Assembly (NCBI GenBank): GCA_009746045.1
Contig: RPFO01000299.1
Location: 2,107,130 to 2,171,129 of the forward strand
Length of the DNA: 64,000 nt
Direction of reading: 5' to 3'
From: Mesostigma viride
Lineage: Eukaryota; Streptophyta; Mesostigmatophyceae; Mesostigmatales; Mesostigmataceae
This document shows, in pieces, positions 1 through 9,845 of this stretch (position 1 is the stretch's first letter; each line of letters starts with the position of its first letter). Below the pieces are notes generated by a model. That model worked only from the letters and a program-made list of their open reading frames with translations. It did not search any database and was not told where the DNA came from. Position numbers and translations under genes: made by a program.

Positions 1-165
1 TTAAATGGCCTATGGCGTATTACAGTAGTACATATGTAAATGCATTGAGATCTGGTTCGTCTCGGTCGTCTTTCGCTAGGGGTGTAAATAGAAGCAGCCT
101 CACTAGTTTAGGTAGTATCAGGACAGGTAGAGGTAGAGGTGGCGGCCGAGGCTTGCGGCGTAACA
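1..165 (+). repeat. 3' end of 5' LTR
   Basis: These 165 bases repeat at 12942-13106 and end in GCGTAACA, matching the inverted TGTTACG start of the 3' LTR. The rest of this LTR lies left of the window. Confidence 0.93.
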
Positions 166-692
166 ATGGACTCGGAGGTAGTTTAGATAGAGAGCGAGAC
201 GACGATCCTTTGCAACATACGTCATTGAATCAACCCTTCCGCGGCTGGGAAAAAGAAGACGACACGTACTTGACAGGTAATGGGCGGGTCGCCGTCAAGC
301 TAGGAGGATAGTGCTGCCTGATTCAGGACACGCCCTGCCTAGACGTTAGACCTGCTCGAAGCGGAAAATCCTTTCGTATATAGCTCCTGCTCCTCGTCTT
401 GTTTCCTTAGAAAGATGGTTTACTGCCGTAGACAGTTGCTGGTTTTGGTTCGACGATAGAGAGACGGCTAGCGTCTCGTAGATTACCCTTTTTCTGCATC
501 GTGCCTGCTTCGTATTTAGACGACCCTTCGCCGGACGCAGAATTCTTGAAACCGGATACTTACGACCACCTGGCGCTGGAAACATCGTCCCTACGTGCGT
601 CGTCAATCTGGTTCGGTTTCAGACACCCGAGATAAGTCGCCTTCTCCTCGTTCTCCTCATTTGACTGCTCAAGATCTACCAGGTGCGTTACC
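166..692 (+). other. Retrotransposon leader with possible primer binding site
   Basis: The base after the LTR is A and then TGGACTCGGAGG follows (from 167). A TGG start fits pairing with a tRNA 3' CCA end, but I cannot name the tRNA. A 99-residue open frame (12-311) runs from the LTR through this site; its Arg/Gly-rich peptide has no recognisable domain and is probably incidental. Confidence 0.5.
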
Positions 693-1085
693 ATGAGCCA
701 ACGGCGATCTTTTACTGCTCCTTCCCATTCTTCTAGCGATAATAGTCTAGCTAAATATTACGTAGTGATTACGCCTCAATGGTCCTCCATTTTCCTTTCT
801 TGGTCCGACGCTAGGAAGATCGTTCAGAATCGTGAATATAACGTAATTAGGTATAAGAAATTTATGTCCTTTGAAGAAGCTCAGCAGTTCCTTATAGATC
901 ATAGCCAAACAGATTTAGGCCTGCATGTACGCCCTACTCCTCATGGTCGCCCTCCAGTAGAAGCTCTAGTCTTTGCTACCCCTCCTTCTTCTCCCCCTAA
1001 ACGGGCTGCATCTGCATCTGCTTCAGATACTCCTCTCACTTTGGAGTTTGGTTCCCTATCCATTACTGTTGTTAAAAAGGATTGA
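693..1085 (+). CDS. Small ORF with RNase H1 N-terminal / viroplasmin-like domain
   Basis: A 130-residue ORF between the leader and gag. Residues about 20-70 contain YYVV, then LSWSDARKIV, then YKKF and FEEAQQFL. This spacing resembles the RNase H1 N-terminal hybrid-binding domain, also known as the caulimovirus viroplasmin fold, which binds RNA-DNA hybrids in the family. A Pro/Ser-rich tail follows and ends in VVKKD. It is a separate ORF ending 93 bases before the gag ATG, so it needs its own translation start, a spliced message or reinitiation. The domain call is by motif recognition only. The ORF is intact, unlike most of pol. Confidence 0.6.
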   Translation: MSQRRSFTAPSHSSSDNSLAKYYVVITPQWSSIFLSWSDARKIVQNREYNVIRYKKFMSFEEAQQFLIDHSQTDLGLHVRPTPHGRPPVEALVFATPPSSPPKRAASASASDTPLTLEFGSLSITVVKKD

Positions 1086-1178
1086 TTTTAATTTTGTTCC
1101 TGCTGCAGACCTTCAAGGTTTTTCCTTTTTCTTTTGTTGCTTTCTTCTTTTGATTCCTATTCCTTTACGTAATTAAAG

Positions 1179-2927
1179 ATGGATCCAGTGGGTGGAGATA
1201 TGTCGCCTATACCTACCAATAATAATAATAATAATACTACTAATAACATTAACAATAACAATACTCGTGGTAACCGACGGGACTCCTTGGAAACGGTACA
1301 CCATCTCACTCCTCAAGGTATTCTGCGTACCTCACCGCCTTCTCCTGTTGCTGGTGGTCGCCGTCGTCCCTCAATTACCCCACCTACCTATGAACAACGT
1401 ATTTCCCAAGTCAGATTTAGTGAGGAACCTTCTTTCGTTGTGAACCAGGCCCCTGCCCCTTCTGCAACCTTGGCTCACCCCTCCAGCAGGTCCTCACACA
1501 CTAACAATGCTCCTAGGCCTCCTTCCCACCCTGTGCCTTCAATGCCTGCTATTAACACGGGTCGTACCTCGGCCCCTGTCGGCCCTTCTGGGCGCCCTAG
1601 TGCAGTTCCCTTTTTCCCACCTGCTTCCTGGTCCTACCCTGAGACGGCCTATGAGGCTGCCCAGGTTCCTACCCGTGTGGCTGATTTAGAAGTTAATAAT
1701 GATTTCAGTACCATGCCCCTAGATGATAGGAATTATGATCATTTTGCCTATTCCTCTCTTCGTGAGCAATATACTGTCCCCTTCTCCTATGGGCACCATC
1801 CGGAAACGGTGGCTCCCTCTAGACCCCTACCCAAGACTTTTCCTATCCCTTCCTTCTATCCCGCTTATGTAGCAGTGGAAGATAGTGGCCCTATGGGAAA
1901 AACTGATTCTTCTAATCCCCCTAAGCCTCCTGCTCTTCCCCTCTTTGCCAACCTTCCTAAGCTGGATGTCAAGTCTACCCCTCAACAGTTTTTCACCTTC
2001 ATTATGTTGCTCACCCAGAACACAGAGTCCTGGCAGAACCACAATAGGTGGCGCCTCTCTGATGCTGTACTAGTTCCTCATTATCTTACTACCTGCATTA
2101 CTCCTGAACTTGCTAACCTCATCCAGTGTGAGTCTCTTGCCTCTCATGCCTACCCAAACTCTGTAGCAGAATTGTTCAAGCGTTTAGAGAACCATTTAGT
2201 CCCTCCCGATGCAGATTGGCAGGATAGATTATCCTTTGGCACCTTGCAGCAGGGTACCAAGTCCTTCAAAGAATATATGAAAGAGTTTGATGCTCAGATG
2301 GTACGAATTAGGGATTTGTCGGGTGCAGAAGTACGTGCTCGCTTCCTTCAGGGCCTCAGTAGACCCTTATTGCGTGAAGTCAAGCGCCAGTTCTCTGCCT
2401 ACCGTTTTACTGACCTGCCCCTCAAGCATGTGCGTCAGCATCTTTTACGAGTAGCAGATTTCTTCTCCACACCTTCTCTTCCTACCCGTTCCCGTATTAA
2501 TAATATAAGCCTTACCCCTGAGGAGGAGAACTCCTATGTAGAAGAATTAGATATCTGTGTGACTGACCTTTCAGCTCTGGATGTCTCTCATATTACCTGC
2601 TATCATTGTAAGGAAGTAGGTCACCTTAAACGTGAGTGCCCCAAGTTCCTTTCGGGTGCTCCCCCTCATCCCGACGCTCGCCCTCCTCGTACCCCTCAGC
2701 GTGCTCCTATTCGTCCCACTTCAGGACGCATTCCTTCAGCTACCCCTAGTAGGCTGAATGCTGTGCAGACAGGATCCCCAGGGTTCCCCTATGATAATCA
2801 GGCTCCCGCACCCTCTTCAATCCCTCGTGACCCTCCAGCAGTGGCTTTTCCGCCAGGGTCTTCTTCGGGGTTCGTTCCTATGGATTTGGGGGGGAGGGGG
2901 AACAGTAGGCCTGTCAGCCGGGGGTAA
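1179..2927 (+). CDS. gag: Gag polyprotein
   Basis: The 582-residue product has an Asn-rich N-terminus (about residues 14-30), a long Pro/Ser-rich region to about 230, and a capsid-like helical segment at about 255-430 of the Ty3/gypsy Gag type (LFKRLENHL, DRLSFGTLQQGTKSFKEYMKEF, ARFLQGL). One CCHC zinc knuckle, CYHCKEVGHLKREC, lies near residue 475. It would assemble the retrotransposon particle and bind the RNA. The ATG follows a stop by a short A/T-rich stretch. The frame ends just after a run of eight G at about 2887-2894, where the protease frame is entered, so a programmed shift is possible but unproven. Confidence 0.92.
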   Translation: MDPVGGDMSPIPTNNNNNNTTNNINNNNTRGNRRDSLETVHHLTPQGILRTSPPSPVAGGRRRPSITPPTYEQRISQVRFSEEPSFVVNQAPAPSATLAHPSSRSSHTNNAPRPPSHPVPSMPAINTGRTSAPVGPSGRPSAVPFFPPASWSYPETAYEAAQVPTRVADLEVNNDFSTMPLDDRNYDHFAYSSLREQYTVPFSYGHHPETVAPSRPLPKTFPIPSFYPAYVAVEDSGPMGKTDSSNPPKPPALPLFANLPKLDVKSTPQQFFTFIMLLTQNTESWQNHNRWRLSDAVLVPHYLTTCITPELANLIQCESLASHAYPNSVAELFKRLENHLVPPDADWQDRLSFGTLQQGTKSFKEYMKEFDAQMVRIRDLSGAEVRARFLQGLSRPLLREVKRQFSAYRFTDLPLKHVRQHLLRVADFFSTPSLPTRSRINNISLTPEEENSYVEELDICVTDLSALDVSHITCYHCKEVGHLKRECPKFLSGAPPHPDARPPRTPQRAPIRPTSGRIPSATPSRLNAVQTGSPGFPYDNQAPAPSSIPRDPPAVAFPPGSSSGFVPMDLGGRGNSRPVSRG

Positions 2928-3336
2928 CCTGGACAGGTCCTTAGATAGTACCCCAGATATTAATTTTTGCTTGCCTGTTTTTATAACCTCTGTAGGAGCT
3001 GAATCATCCCTACCACTACGTGTGCGTCCTCTTATGTTCTTGAATGGTGGTTTAACCGTCCCTCACACTGTTGTAGACCCCTTCTTGCATGCTGATGAAC
3101 TCTTGAATGTCTCTGTGTTGGTAGATAGCGGTGCGGCTAGCTCCTTTGTGAGCGAGGCCCTAGTTAGGCGTTTAGGACTAGTCCCTACCCCTCACACCAA
3201 ACCCGTTACTGTTCATTATGCTGATGGTCGCACCAGTCATTCCCCGGGTACGGTGTCCCTTCCCATGGTTATACAAGGACGTACTGTCAACCTGACGGCC
3301 ACTATAGGCCCTATCACTACGCTGATGTATTACTAG
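2926..3336 (+). CDS. Retropepsin-like protease domain of pol
   Basis: Open in a different frame from gag and overlapping it upstream. The motif VLVDSGAASSFVS at about 3117-3155 carries the DSGA active site of retropepsins, followed by a flap-like YADGRTSHSPG segment. The frame stops at 3336, but the next frame from about 3317 continues as HYADVLLGLDW, the expected second half containing the LLGLDW motif (compare the ILG motif of the family). A one-base frame change therefore lies near 3315-3330. Cleavage of the Gag-Pol precursor is the expected role. Confidence 0.85.
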   Translation, partial: NLDRSLDSTPDINFCLPVFITSVGAESSLPLRVRPLMFLNGGLTVPHTVVDPFLHADELLNVSVLVDSGAASSFVSEALVRRLGLVPTPHTKPVTVHYADGRTSHSPGTVSLPMVIQGRTVNLTATIGPITTLMYY

Positions 3337-3566
3337 GATTAGATTGGCACCAGGATAATAAGATTACTATTAATTATGATACATGGTCATTTGGTTTCCA
3401 GATAGCTCTTACTGGGTACCTGAACGTCATTATAGATTGGAAAATTTATCCTTGGTAGATATTACTCCTCCTACACCTGTTGATCCTCCTGTAAGACCTA
3501 TACCTGAAGTATAATGTCAATGACGAATTACGTTCTGAATTAAAGCAAAATGGATACCTATTATGT

Positions 3567-4611
3567 ATGTTCCTTCAGTTAGAAGTACAAGAGATACCTA
3601 TCACTAATAATAGTGTGGATATAGATGTAAATACAGTGGATACAATAGGAGTAGGATTTACTGAAAATGAAATAGTAAGATACATGGCTGTGATAGATTC
3701 CTCAAAAGTATTTGAAGAAAAGACTCCTTCTTATCCTCCTCCTCGTTCTGTTTTACACCGTGTAGTTATCAAGGACGGTGCAGTTCCTACGCACTCTCCG
3801 ATGTATAGAATGGGCCCTACCGAGTTAAAGGAACTAAAACAGATTTTAGTGTCATTATTAGAAGCAGGATTGATAGAGCCTAGTAACTCCCCCTACTCAG
3901 CTGGTGTCCTGTTAGTTCCTAAGCCAAATGGCAAGTTTCGCCTAGTTACTGATTATAGGAAGTTGAATGATATTACTGTGAATCTAAATACCCTCTACCT
4001 CGTATTGATGATATATTTAATAAGGTTAAAGGTTCCACTTGTTTCACAGTACTGGATTGTGCGGATGGTTTTTGGCAGTTGCGGATAGCTCCTGAGGATT
4101 GCCATAAAACCGCCTTTGCTACCCCTTTTGGTCATTACCAGTTTAGAGTAGCGGCTATGGGACTCTGTAACTCGCCTGCCTCTTTTCAAATGTTAATGAA
4201 TGAAGTGCTTAGACCTGTTATGGGAAATTCTCATCTTCCTCAGGTGTCCTCTGATCTAAAGGATCCTCCTTCTCCTCTGTTTCTTTATCTGAGCATGACC
4301 GTTCTTGTGCTCAAGCTTACTTAGATGATATTCTTATTTACTCTCCTGATTTTGAAACGCACCTACGTGATTTAAAGAAAGTATTAGAAATAATGGCTGA
4401 AAATTCTTTGTGGGCGCGCCGTGCTAAAGTGCGTTCGGGTAGGAGTGTCCCATTTTTAGGGCACGTTCTGTCAGATGCCGGGGTCGCTACCGACCCGGAT
4501 AAAACTAAGTCAATTCAGGAATGGCCTACTCCTACCGACGTTAAAGGTGTACGTAGTTTCCTAGGAATTGCTTCTTACTATAGGCGTTTTATCCCGCGTT
4601 TCGCACTATAG
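3567..4611 (+). pseudogene. Reverse transcriptase domain, frameshifted
   Basis: RT fingers and palm can be followed across three frames. PSNSPYSAGVLLVPKPNGKFR and LVTDYRKLND (frame from 3567) are succeeded after about 3990 by a frame with IDDIFNKVKG, then LDCADGFWQL and FATPFGHYQF (frame 4079). After 4250-4310 the frame changes again and YLDD, the catalytic motif, is encoded at 4318-4329. FLGHVLSD and the connection start (VRSFLGIASYYRRFI) follow to 4611. A short insertion-like stretch, SSDLKDPPSP, precedes YLDD. As written the enzyme cannot be made, so either the copy is dead or the assembly carries indels. Confidence 0.9.
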
Positions 4612-5202
4612 CAGCCCCTATTAATCATTTATTAAAGAAGGATATCCCCTTTGTTTGGAGTAGTGAGTGTCAGTCTGCTTTTCAGTGCCTAAAATCCCTA
4701 CTCCTTTCCCCTCCTGTACTCATCCTACCGGATACTACTAAACCCTTTGTTGTGGCTACAGATGCTAGTAAAGTAGCTATAGGTGGTGTCCTTCTCCAGG
4801 ATCAGGGTCAGGGCTTACAGCCAATTGAATATATCTCTAGGACAATGCTCCCTGCGGAGCGTAACTATCCCGTCCACCAGCAGGAACTCTTAGCGGTGGT
4901 GTATTGTTGCCACGCGTGGCAGCACTTCCTTAAAGGTGCTCAATTTGATGTCTGCCTGAATGAACCCTGTGAGCTAGATCCTTATAGGTTAGTTATCCAA
5001 ACGGATCATCGTCCCCTTACCCATCTTCTCTCCCAACCCAACCTTACCCCTCGGCAAGCGCGCTGGATGGAATTTTTAGCACAGTTTTCCCCTTTTAAAC
5101 TTCAGTATGTCAAGGGTGTAGATAACATAGTACCAGATGCACTCTCTCGTCGTGCAGACTATTCCTTCTTCGAGGACCTTGATGTTCTCAATATTACTCT
5201 AG
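4612..5202 (+). pseudogene. RNase H domain of pol, interrupted after 5202
   Basis: The frame from about 4612 (ORF from 4752) shows the Ty3/gypsy RNase H pattern. FVVATDASKVAIGGVL holds the first catalytic Asp, QQELLAVVYCCHAW the Glu, and IQTDHRPL another Asp. LQYVKGVDNIVPDALSRR is the typical end with DALSR. The frame runs into the piggyBac-like insertion at 5203; joining 5202 to 6896 keeps it open into the integrase linker. Confidence 0.9.
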
Positions 5203-6891
5203 CCCCTAAATGGTCTGAGATCCTGCCGATAAATCGGCTGGATCTTCACAATTTTGCAAACCAGATGCCATCCAACCTACCCATATCCAATGGCTGTCCT
5301 TGGGGGCCAAGCATGTCCATGAGTTGCCCTTCGGGTTGGTATATCACAACCTCACATATATGCAGGGTAGGCCATATATAACTGCCGTCAAAGTCAGGGG
5401 GGTCAAGACGCGCGTTTTCATTTTTGGTAGAATGTGCATTTTGAATTATGTTATAAGACCTAGGCACCTACCACTTCAGGGATGATAAAAAATTAGTTCC
5501 TGAACAGTTTGAGCCATTGGGGTCATCATTTGGGTGGGTATACCAGCAGTTACACTCAGTACAGCCCATAGGGGTACCGTTGGTAAAAAGCAACCAAGGG
5601 GGTAGGGGTGGGCATACTACCTACTAATATGGCCACCAACCATGCCAAACAATACATTTCCCTTCCACAATGATGGGGAAACATAACTGCATCATCACAC
5701 TGCCCTTACATGGCACCTATGTGCAGGTGCCACCTTGTCCATGCACGTAGGTAACGTGGTACGGATACCCTACGCAAGGCATGCATTCTAGGAGGCAGCC
5801 ACCAACAAACTAGTGATGTTGAGCCTATTTCAGCCTGCCCTAGCAAGGATAAACTAGGCCTAAGCTGCTATAGCTTGCCAGGTGATGGCCAGCACACCTG
5901 GTGGCACATGCTGTCAATGGGAAGCTTTTACTCACCAGTTACGTGCTTGATGATGCCACAGAGACCAGCCAACTGCCTCACACTCATGCAATATGTGTAT
6001 GGGAAATGTATAACAAACATATATGGAGGTATTCAAACCCATACAGCCTCTAAAACTTATCACCATCACCCTGTGGCAGGTCAACTGACTGAGGGAAGCA
6101 TCTAAGAAGGGTGTTTTAGAAAGGGGCCAGGCCAGGGTCAAGAAAGAGCATGAATAATGCAAAAAGAATGTGCTACACAAGCTAGAACGTATATATAAAC
6201 GTCAAACATCGATAGGAAAACGATGATTAAGCTTTACCAGGCATGGATGGCGTTACCTTGGCCCAGGCGGTGGCCGCAAAATGGCGCATTTCGGCACACC
6301 AAAGTTGTGCAGCATGGTCGCTGGATTCGGCGATTTCTGGCCACCCTTGCACGCTTACGACTACTATGTATCATAACAAGTACAAAGAAACCAATGTATC
6401 CTTTAAAATACGCCGGAAAGGTATTGCTGTCAACGTTTCTATCGTCCGGCCTGATCGCAGTTATTTCCAGCAAGAACGCTGCCGACACCAATCAAATGGC
6501 ATTCCTGCGAACCAAAAATTGGCCTGTATGATCTTTAGGACGTATAAAATCAATTTCGTAAGTTTGGACAGAAAATTCGAACGCAAACGTAAATGCCATG
6601 CGTGGGCGCAAGCCGCCATGGCCAGGTCGTCGTTTTCCGGAATGCACGTTGTACGTGAAAAAGTACCCTGACCCCTTGTACTTTGACCGGCCAGAACACC
6701 TCTATAACTTTGTCAAAAGTATGCAAACCCTAGTACCATGCTGTGAAGGATTTTATAAACTTTCGATCTTCTCAGCTAAACTTTTCCTAATTCTCAATAG
6801 ATTTCGCGGCATCTGGTCCCCCGAGAAGGGGCCGATGCATCGGCTGGAACTCGATTTTTGGCGGAAAATCGGCAGCAAGACCATTTAGGGG
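5203..6891 (+). mobile_element. Non-autonomous piggyBac-like DNA element, copy 1 (1689 bp)
   Basis: Ends are inverted: CCCCTAAATGGTCT at 5203-5216 and its reverse complement at 6878-6891, with CTAG at 5199-5202 and 6892-6895 as a 4-bp target duplication. TGCCGAT-type subterminal motifs lie at both ends. No transposase-sized ORF is present; short ORFs are not conserved in domain terms. A second copy in opposite orientation occupies 44588-46286. The CCC-start TIR and TTAA target of the second copy recall piggyBac, while the CTAG target here is atypical. Removal with one CTAG retained makes codon GTT across 5202/6896 and keeps pol open. Confidence 0.88.
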
Positions 6892-6895
6892 CTAG

Positions 6896-8102
6896 TTCCT
6901 ACTACTATGGGTGTAACCCCTTATGGTGAACTACCTGATGATGATTCCTATGCCTACCTCTTTCATACAGCTGTTCGCATGCCTGATCTCCTTTCTCACG
7001 TAGGACTCTCTCTCCCGTGTGAGGCCCTTCCTGTGGCCTCGGTGGGGGGGGAGGGGAAAAATAAAATTTCTATACCGCTTAGCCATATAGCGACTAGGTC
7101 AGGAAAGTCTTATGAAAACGTAGTCCCCCTAGGACCTCCCCTTCTCTTCGGCAAGGCGGTAGGAGATCTCTTTAAACCTGTTCTGGATACTTCTGTAGCG
7201 ATGCCTACCTCTGATCTTGAACGCCTTATTAGTAGATTTACGGCCACTGAGCCGGAAGCATTAGCTGCCATTGCTGCACATCCCCAACAATTAGGCAAGC
7301 ACCCTTGTAAATTTGTAGGTGGGTTTTTATATGTGCAGATAGCAGATTCTCCCCTCAATGGCGCCTGTATGTCCCTCCTATCTGTCGCTCCTCCTTGCTC
7401 TTTGAGTTGCATGACTTAGCTGCTCACCAGGGTGGTAAACGGGTACGGGACCTAGTAGCCCGCTCTTATTACTGGCCTTCCCTTTATAAGGATGTGGATG
7501 AGTATGTTAGAACTTGTCAATCTTGCCAGGAAATGAAACCCAATAATGTAGTAGGACAGATAGCAGAACCTAGGACCTTGCCTGACCCTATCATGCCTTG
7601 GGATTCTATCATGATGGATTTTGTAGGACCTTTTAGAAAGAATGATAGGGGCAATGCCCAAATCCTTGTGTTCATAGATCGTTTTACTCGTATGTGCCAT
7701 CTTGTGCCGTGTCCTTTAGAACTCACCGCACGTGATTGCGCACGCCTATACCTCAATAATGTATATAGATATCATGGATTGAGTAGGCAGTTTATTAGTG
7801 ATAAGGATAAATTATTTACCTCAGATTTTTGGCAGCAGTTTTTCGCTGCCATCGGTACCAAGGTTACCTACGGTACTGCCTACCACTCCTCCTCCTCTCA
7901 TTTAGTAGAGCGTCTTAATAGAGTAGTAGAAGAAGCGCTTAGGCACTATGTTAATGGCTCGGGTAGTGATTGGGAGGATTATTTATGTTTGGTAGAGTTC
8001 TCCCTCAACAATTGTCCCCAAGCTGCGCATGGATATACGCCCTTCTTCTTAGATACTGGGAGACAGCCCCTTACCCCTACCTCTCTCTTAGCTAGTCCTC
8101 TA
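6896..8102 (+). pseudogene. Integrase linker, zinc-binding and catalytic core
   Basis: From 6896 the frame continues pol (GVTPYGELPDDDS) to a frame change near 7350-7356. Beyond it, LFELHDLAAHQGGK with CQSCQ forms the HHCC zinc domain (about 7396-7540). The DDE core follows: MMDFVGPF with the first Asp, FISDKDKLF with the second, and LVERLNRVVEEAL with the Glu. The frame (ORF start 7395) runs to 8102, where a palindromic element is inserted, and continues at 9143. Apart from the frame change and that insertion the key residues look intact. Confidence 0.9.
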
Positions 8103-9137
8103 AGTTATTATAAATAGTGACGGAACCTTTTTGCCACTTGGCAATTAGGTCCGTCACTATTTATCCGGCGAAAACCACTCGCCGGTATCTATTCCGCGTT
8201 AAGTTCACGTGAACGTGGCGCGGAATTGATACCGGCGAGTGGTTTTCGCCGGATAAATAGTGACGGACCTAATTGCCAAGTGGCAAAAAGGTTCCGTCAC
8301 TATTTATAATAACTAAAACGTCGTAGTGTGGGGGCCGATATCTATCGTACCGCTGATGCCTACTGCAGTACCGAATCTCGCCTTAACGATATTCCAACCG
8401 GGCATATTTTCCCTTCTGGCACTTTCGTTTGGCCTTCTGGTATCAAATCCTTCCGGTATCCGGAAATACCCGTGTCACCACAGGGATTCGAACCCCCGAC
8501 TTACGAGGTCTTAGTTATTATAAATAGTGACGGAACCTTTTTGCCACTTGGCAATTAGGTCCGTCACTATTTATCCGGCGAAAACCACTCGCCGGTATCA
8601 ATTCCGCGTTAAGTTCACGTGAACGTGGCGCGGAATTGATGCCGGCGAGTGGTTTTCGCCGGATAAATAGTGACGGACCTAATTGCCCAAGTGGCAAAAA
8701 GGTTCCGTCACTATTTATAATAACTAAGACCTCGTAAGTCGGGGGTTCGAATCCCTGTGGTGACACGGGTATTTCCGAATACCGGAAGGAATTGATACCA
8801 GAAGGCCAAACGAAAGTGCCAGAAGGGAAAATATGCCCGGTTGGAATATCGTTAAGGCGAGATTCGGTACTGCAGTAGGCATCAGCGGTACGATAGATAT
8901 CGGCCCCCACACTACGACGTTTTAGTTATTATAAATAGTGACGGAACCTTTTTGCCACTTGGGCAATTAGGTCCGTCACTATTTATCCGGCGAAAACCAC
9001 TCGCCGGCATCAATTCCGCGCCACGTTCACGTGAACTTAACGCGGAATAGATGCCGGCGAGTGGTTTTCGCCGGATAAATAGTGACGGACCTAATTGCCC
9101 AAGTGGCAAAAAGGTTCCGTCACTATTTATAATAACT
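8103..9137. mobile_element. Giant palindromic foldback element (1035 bp) with 5-bp TSD
   Basis: The structure is P1-X-P2-X'-P3. P units of about 210 bp (8103-8312, 8512-8725, 8925-9137) are each palindromes centred on GTTCACGTGAAC or a close variant. X (about 8313-8511) and X' (about 8726-8924) are inverted copies of each other, so the whole element is one large palindrome. Termini are AGTTATTATAAATAGTGACG and the inverse. CTCTA flanks it at 8098-8102 and 9138-9142. Joining 8102 to 9143 restores the integrase frame (PL then RDKDD). No transposase is present. Confidence 0.9.
8744..8754 (+). promoter_or_regulatory. Pol III B-box-like sequence in tRNA-like segment
   Basis: GGTTCGAATCC matches the pol III B box consensus and sits in a stretch resembling a tRNA 3' half with a T arm (8724-8765). 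The inverted copy is at 8484-8494 on the minus strand. I see no complete tRNA fold with a D arm and acceptor stem. Confidence 0.45.
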
Positions 9138-9142
9138 CTCTA

Positions 9143-9769
9143 CGGGACAAGGATGATGTGTCCCGAGATACTGTAGAAGGTGTACAGTCCTTACTAGATA
9201 GAATGAAAACTGCTCATGACCACGCGATCTCAGGGTATCAAAAAGCTCAGGCTAAGTACCTTGCTAGGTTGCGTGCCTCCTTAGATAGACGAGCACCTGA
9301 GATAGAAGTAGGAGATCTAGTATTAGTAGAAGGCCCCCGTGTTGGCCGTTTTGCTCATAAGTTTGAAGCAGAACTGAAGGTCAAACTTAGGCCTGCCTTC
9401 TTAGGACCCTTCCATGTGTTGTCTAGGGTAGGAAATTTCTTGTATAAGGTCGATATCCCTACCTCTTGGCAAACGCATTCAAACACCTTCCATAGGAGCC
9501 AGCTTAAACTGTACCACCCTAGTACGTTCGCTGGCAGGGAGTTAGCGCCTGCCCCTTTAGAGCATAATCCTGACACTGGGGAAGTAGAAGACGAAGTAGA
9601 AAGCATCGTGGCCCATCGAGATATCAAAAAGGGCCGCGGTACCCAGCGTCAGTATAAAGTGAAGTGGATGTATGCTCGTAGTGAAGTAGATAAGGTTTGG
9701 TATACGGAGAGTGAGCTAGATGGGTGTAGTCGCCTGCTGCAGGAATATAAAACCCTGCACAAGCTCTAG
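9143..9769 (+). CDS. Integrase C-terminus with GPF module and chromodomain
   Basis: In frame with 7395-8102 once the palindromic element is removed. YLARLRASLDRRAPEIEVGDLVLV leads to LGPFHVLSRVGNFLYKVDIP, the GPY/F module, then HSNTFHRSQLKLYHP. A chromodomain-like segment follows at about 9590-9735: EVESIVAHRDIKKG, QYKVKWMYA, VWYTESEL. In chromoviruses this domain guides integration to chromatin. The stop at 9767-9769 is followed at once by the extra ORF. Confidence 0.88.
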   Translation, partial: RDKDDVSRDTVEGVQSLLDRMKTAHDHAISGYQKAQAKYLARLRASLDRRAPEIEVGDLVLVEGPRVGRFAHKFEAELKVKLRPAFLGPFHVLSRVGNFLYKVDIPTSWQTHSNTFHRSQLKLYHPSTFAGRELAPAPLEHNPDTGEVEDEVESIVAHRDIKKGRGTQRQYKVKWMYARSEVDKVWYTESELDGCSRLLQEYKTLHKL

Positions 9770-9845
9770 TCGTAGGCCTTCTCCTCTCTTATGTTATGTC
9801 TGCTGTCGACGGGTGGTTGGTTGTCCCCTCCCCTCCGCAGCCGTC

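Noticed and set aside
8470-8770. Complete tRNA gene inside the palindromic element
   Set aside because: Only a 3'-half-like segment with a B box is present; there is no D arm or A box at the right spacing.
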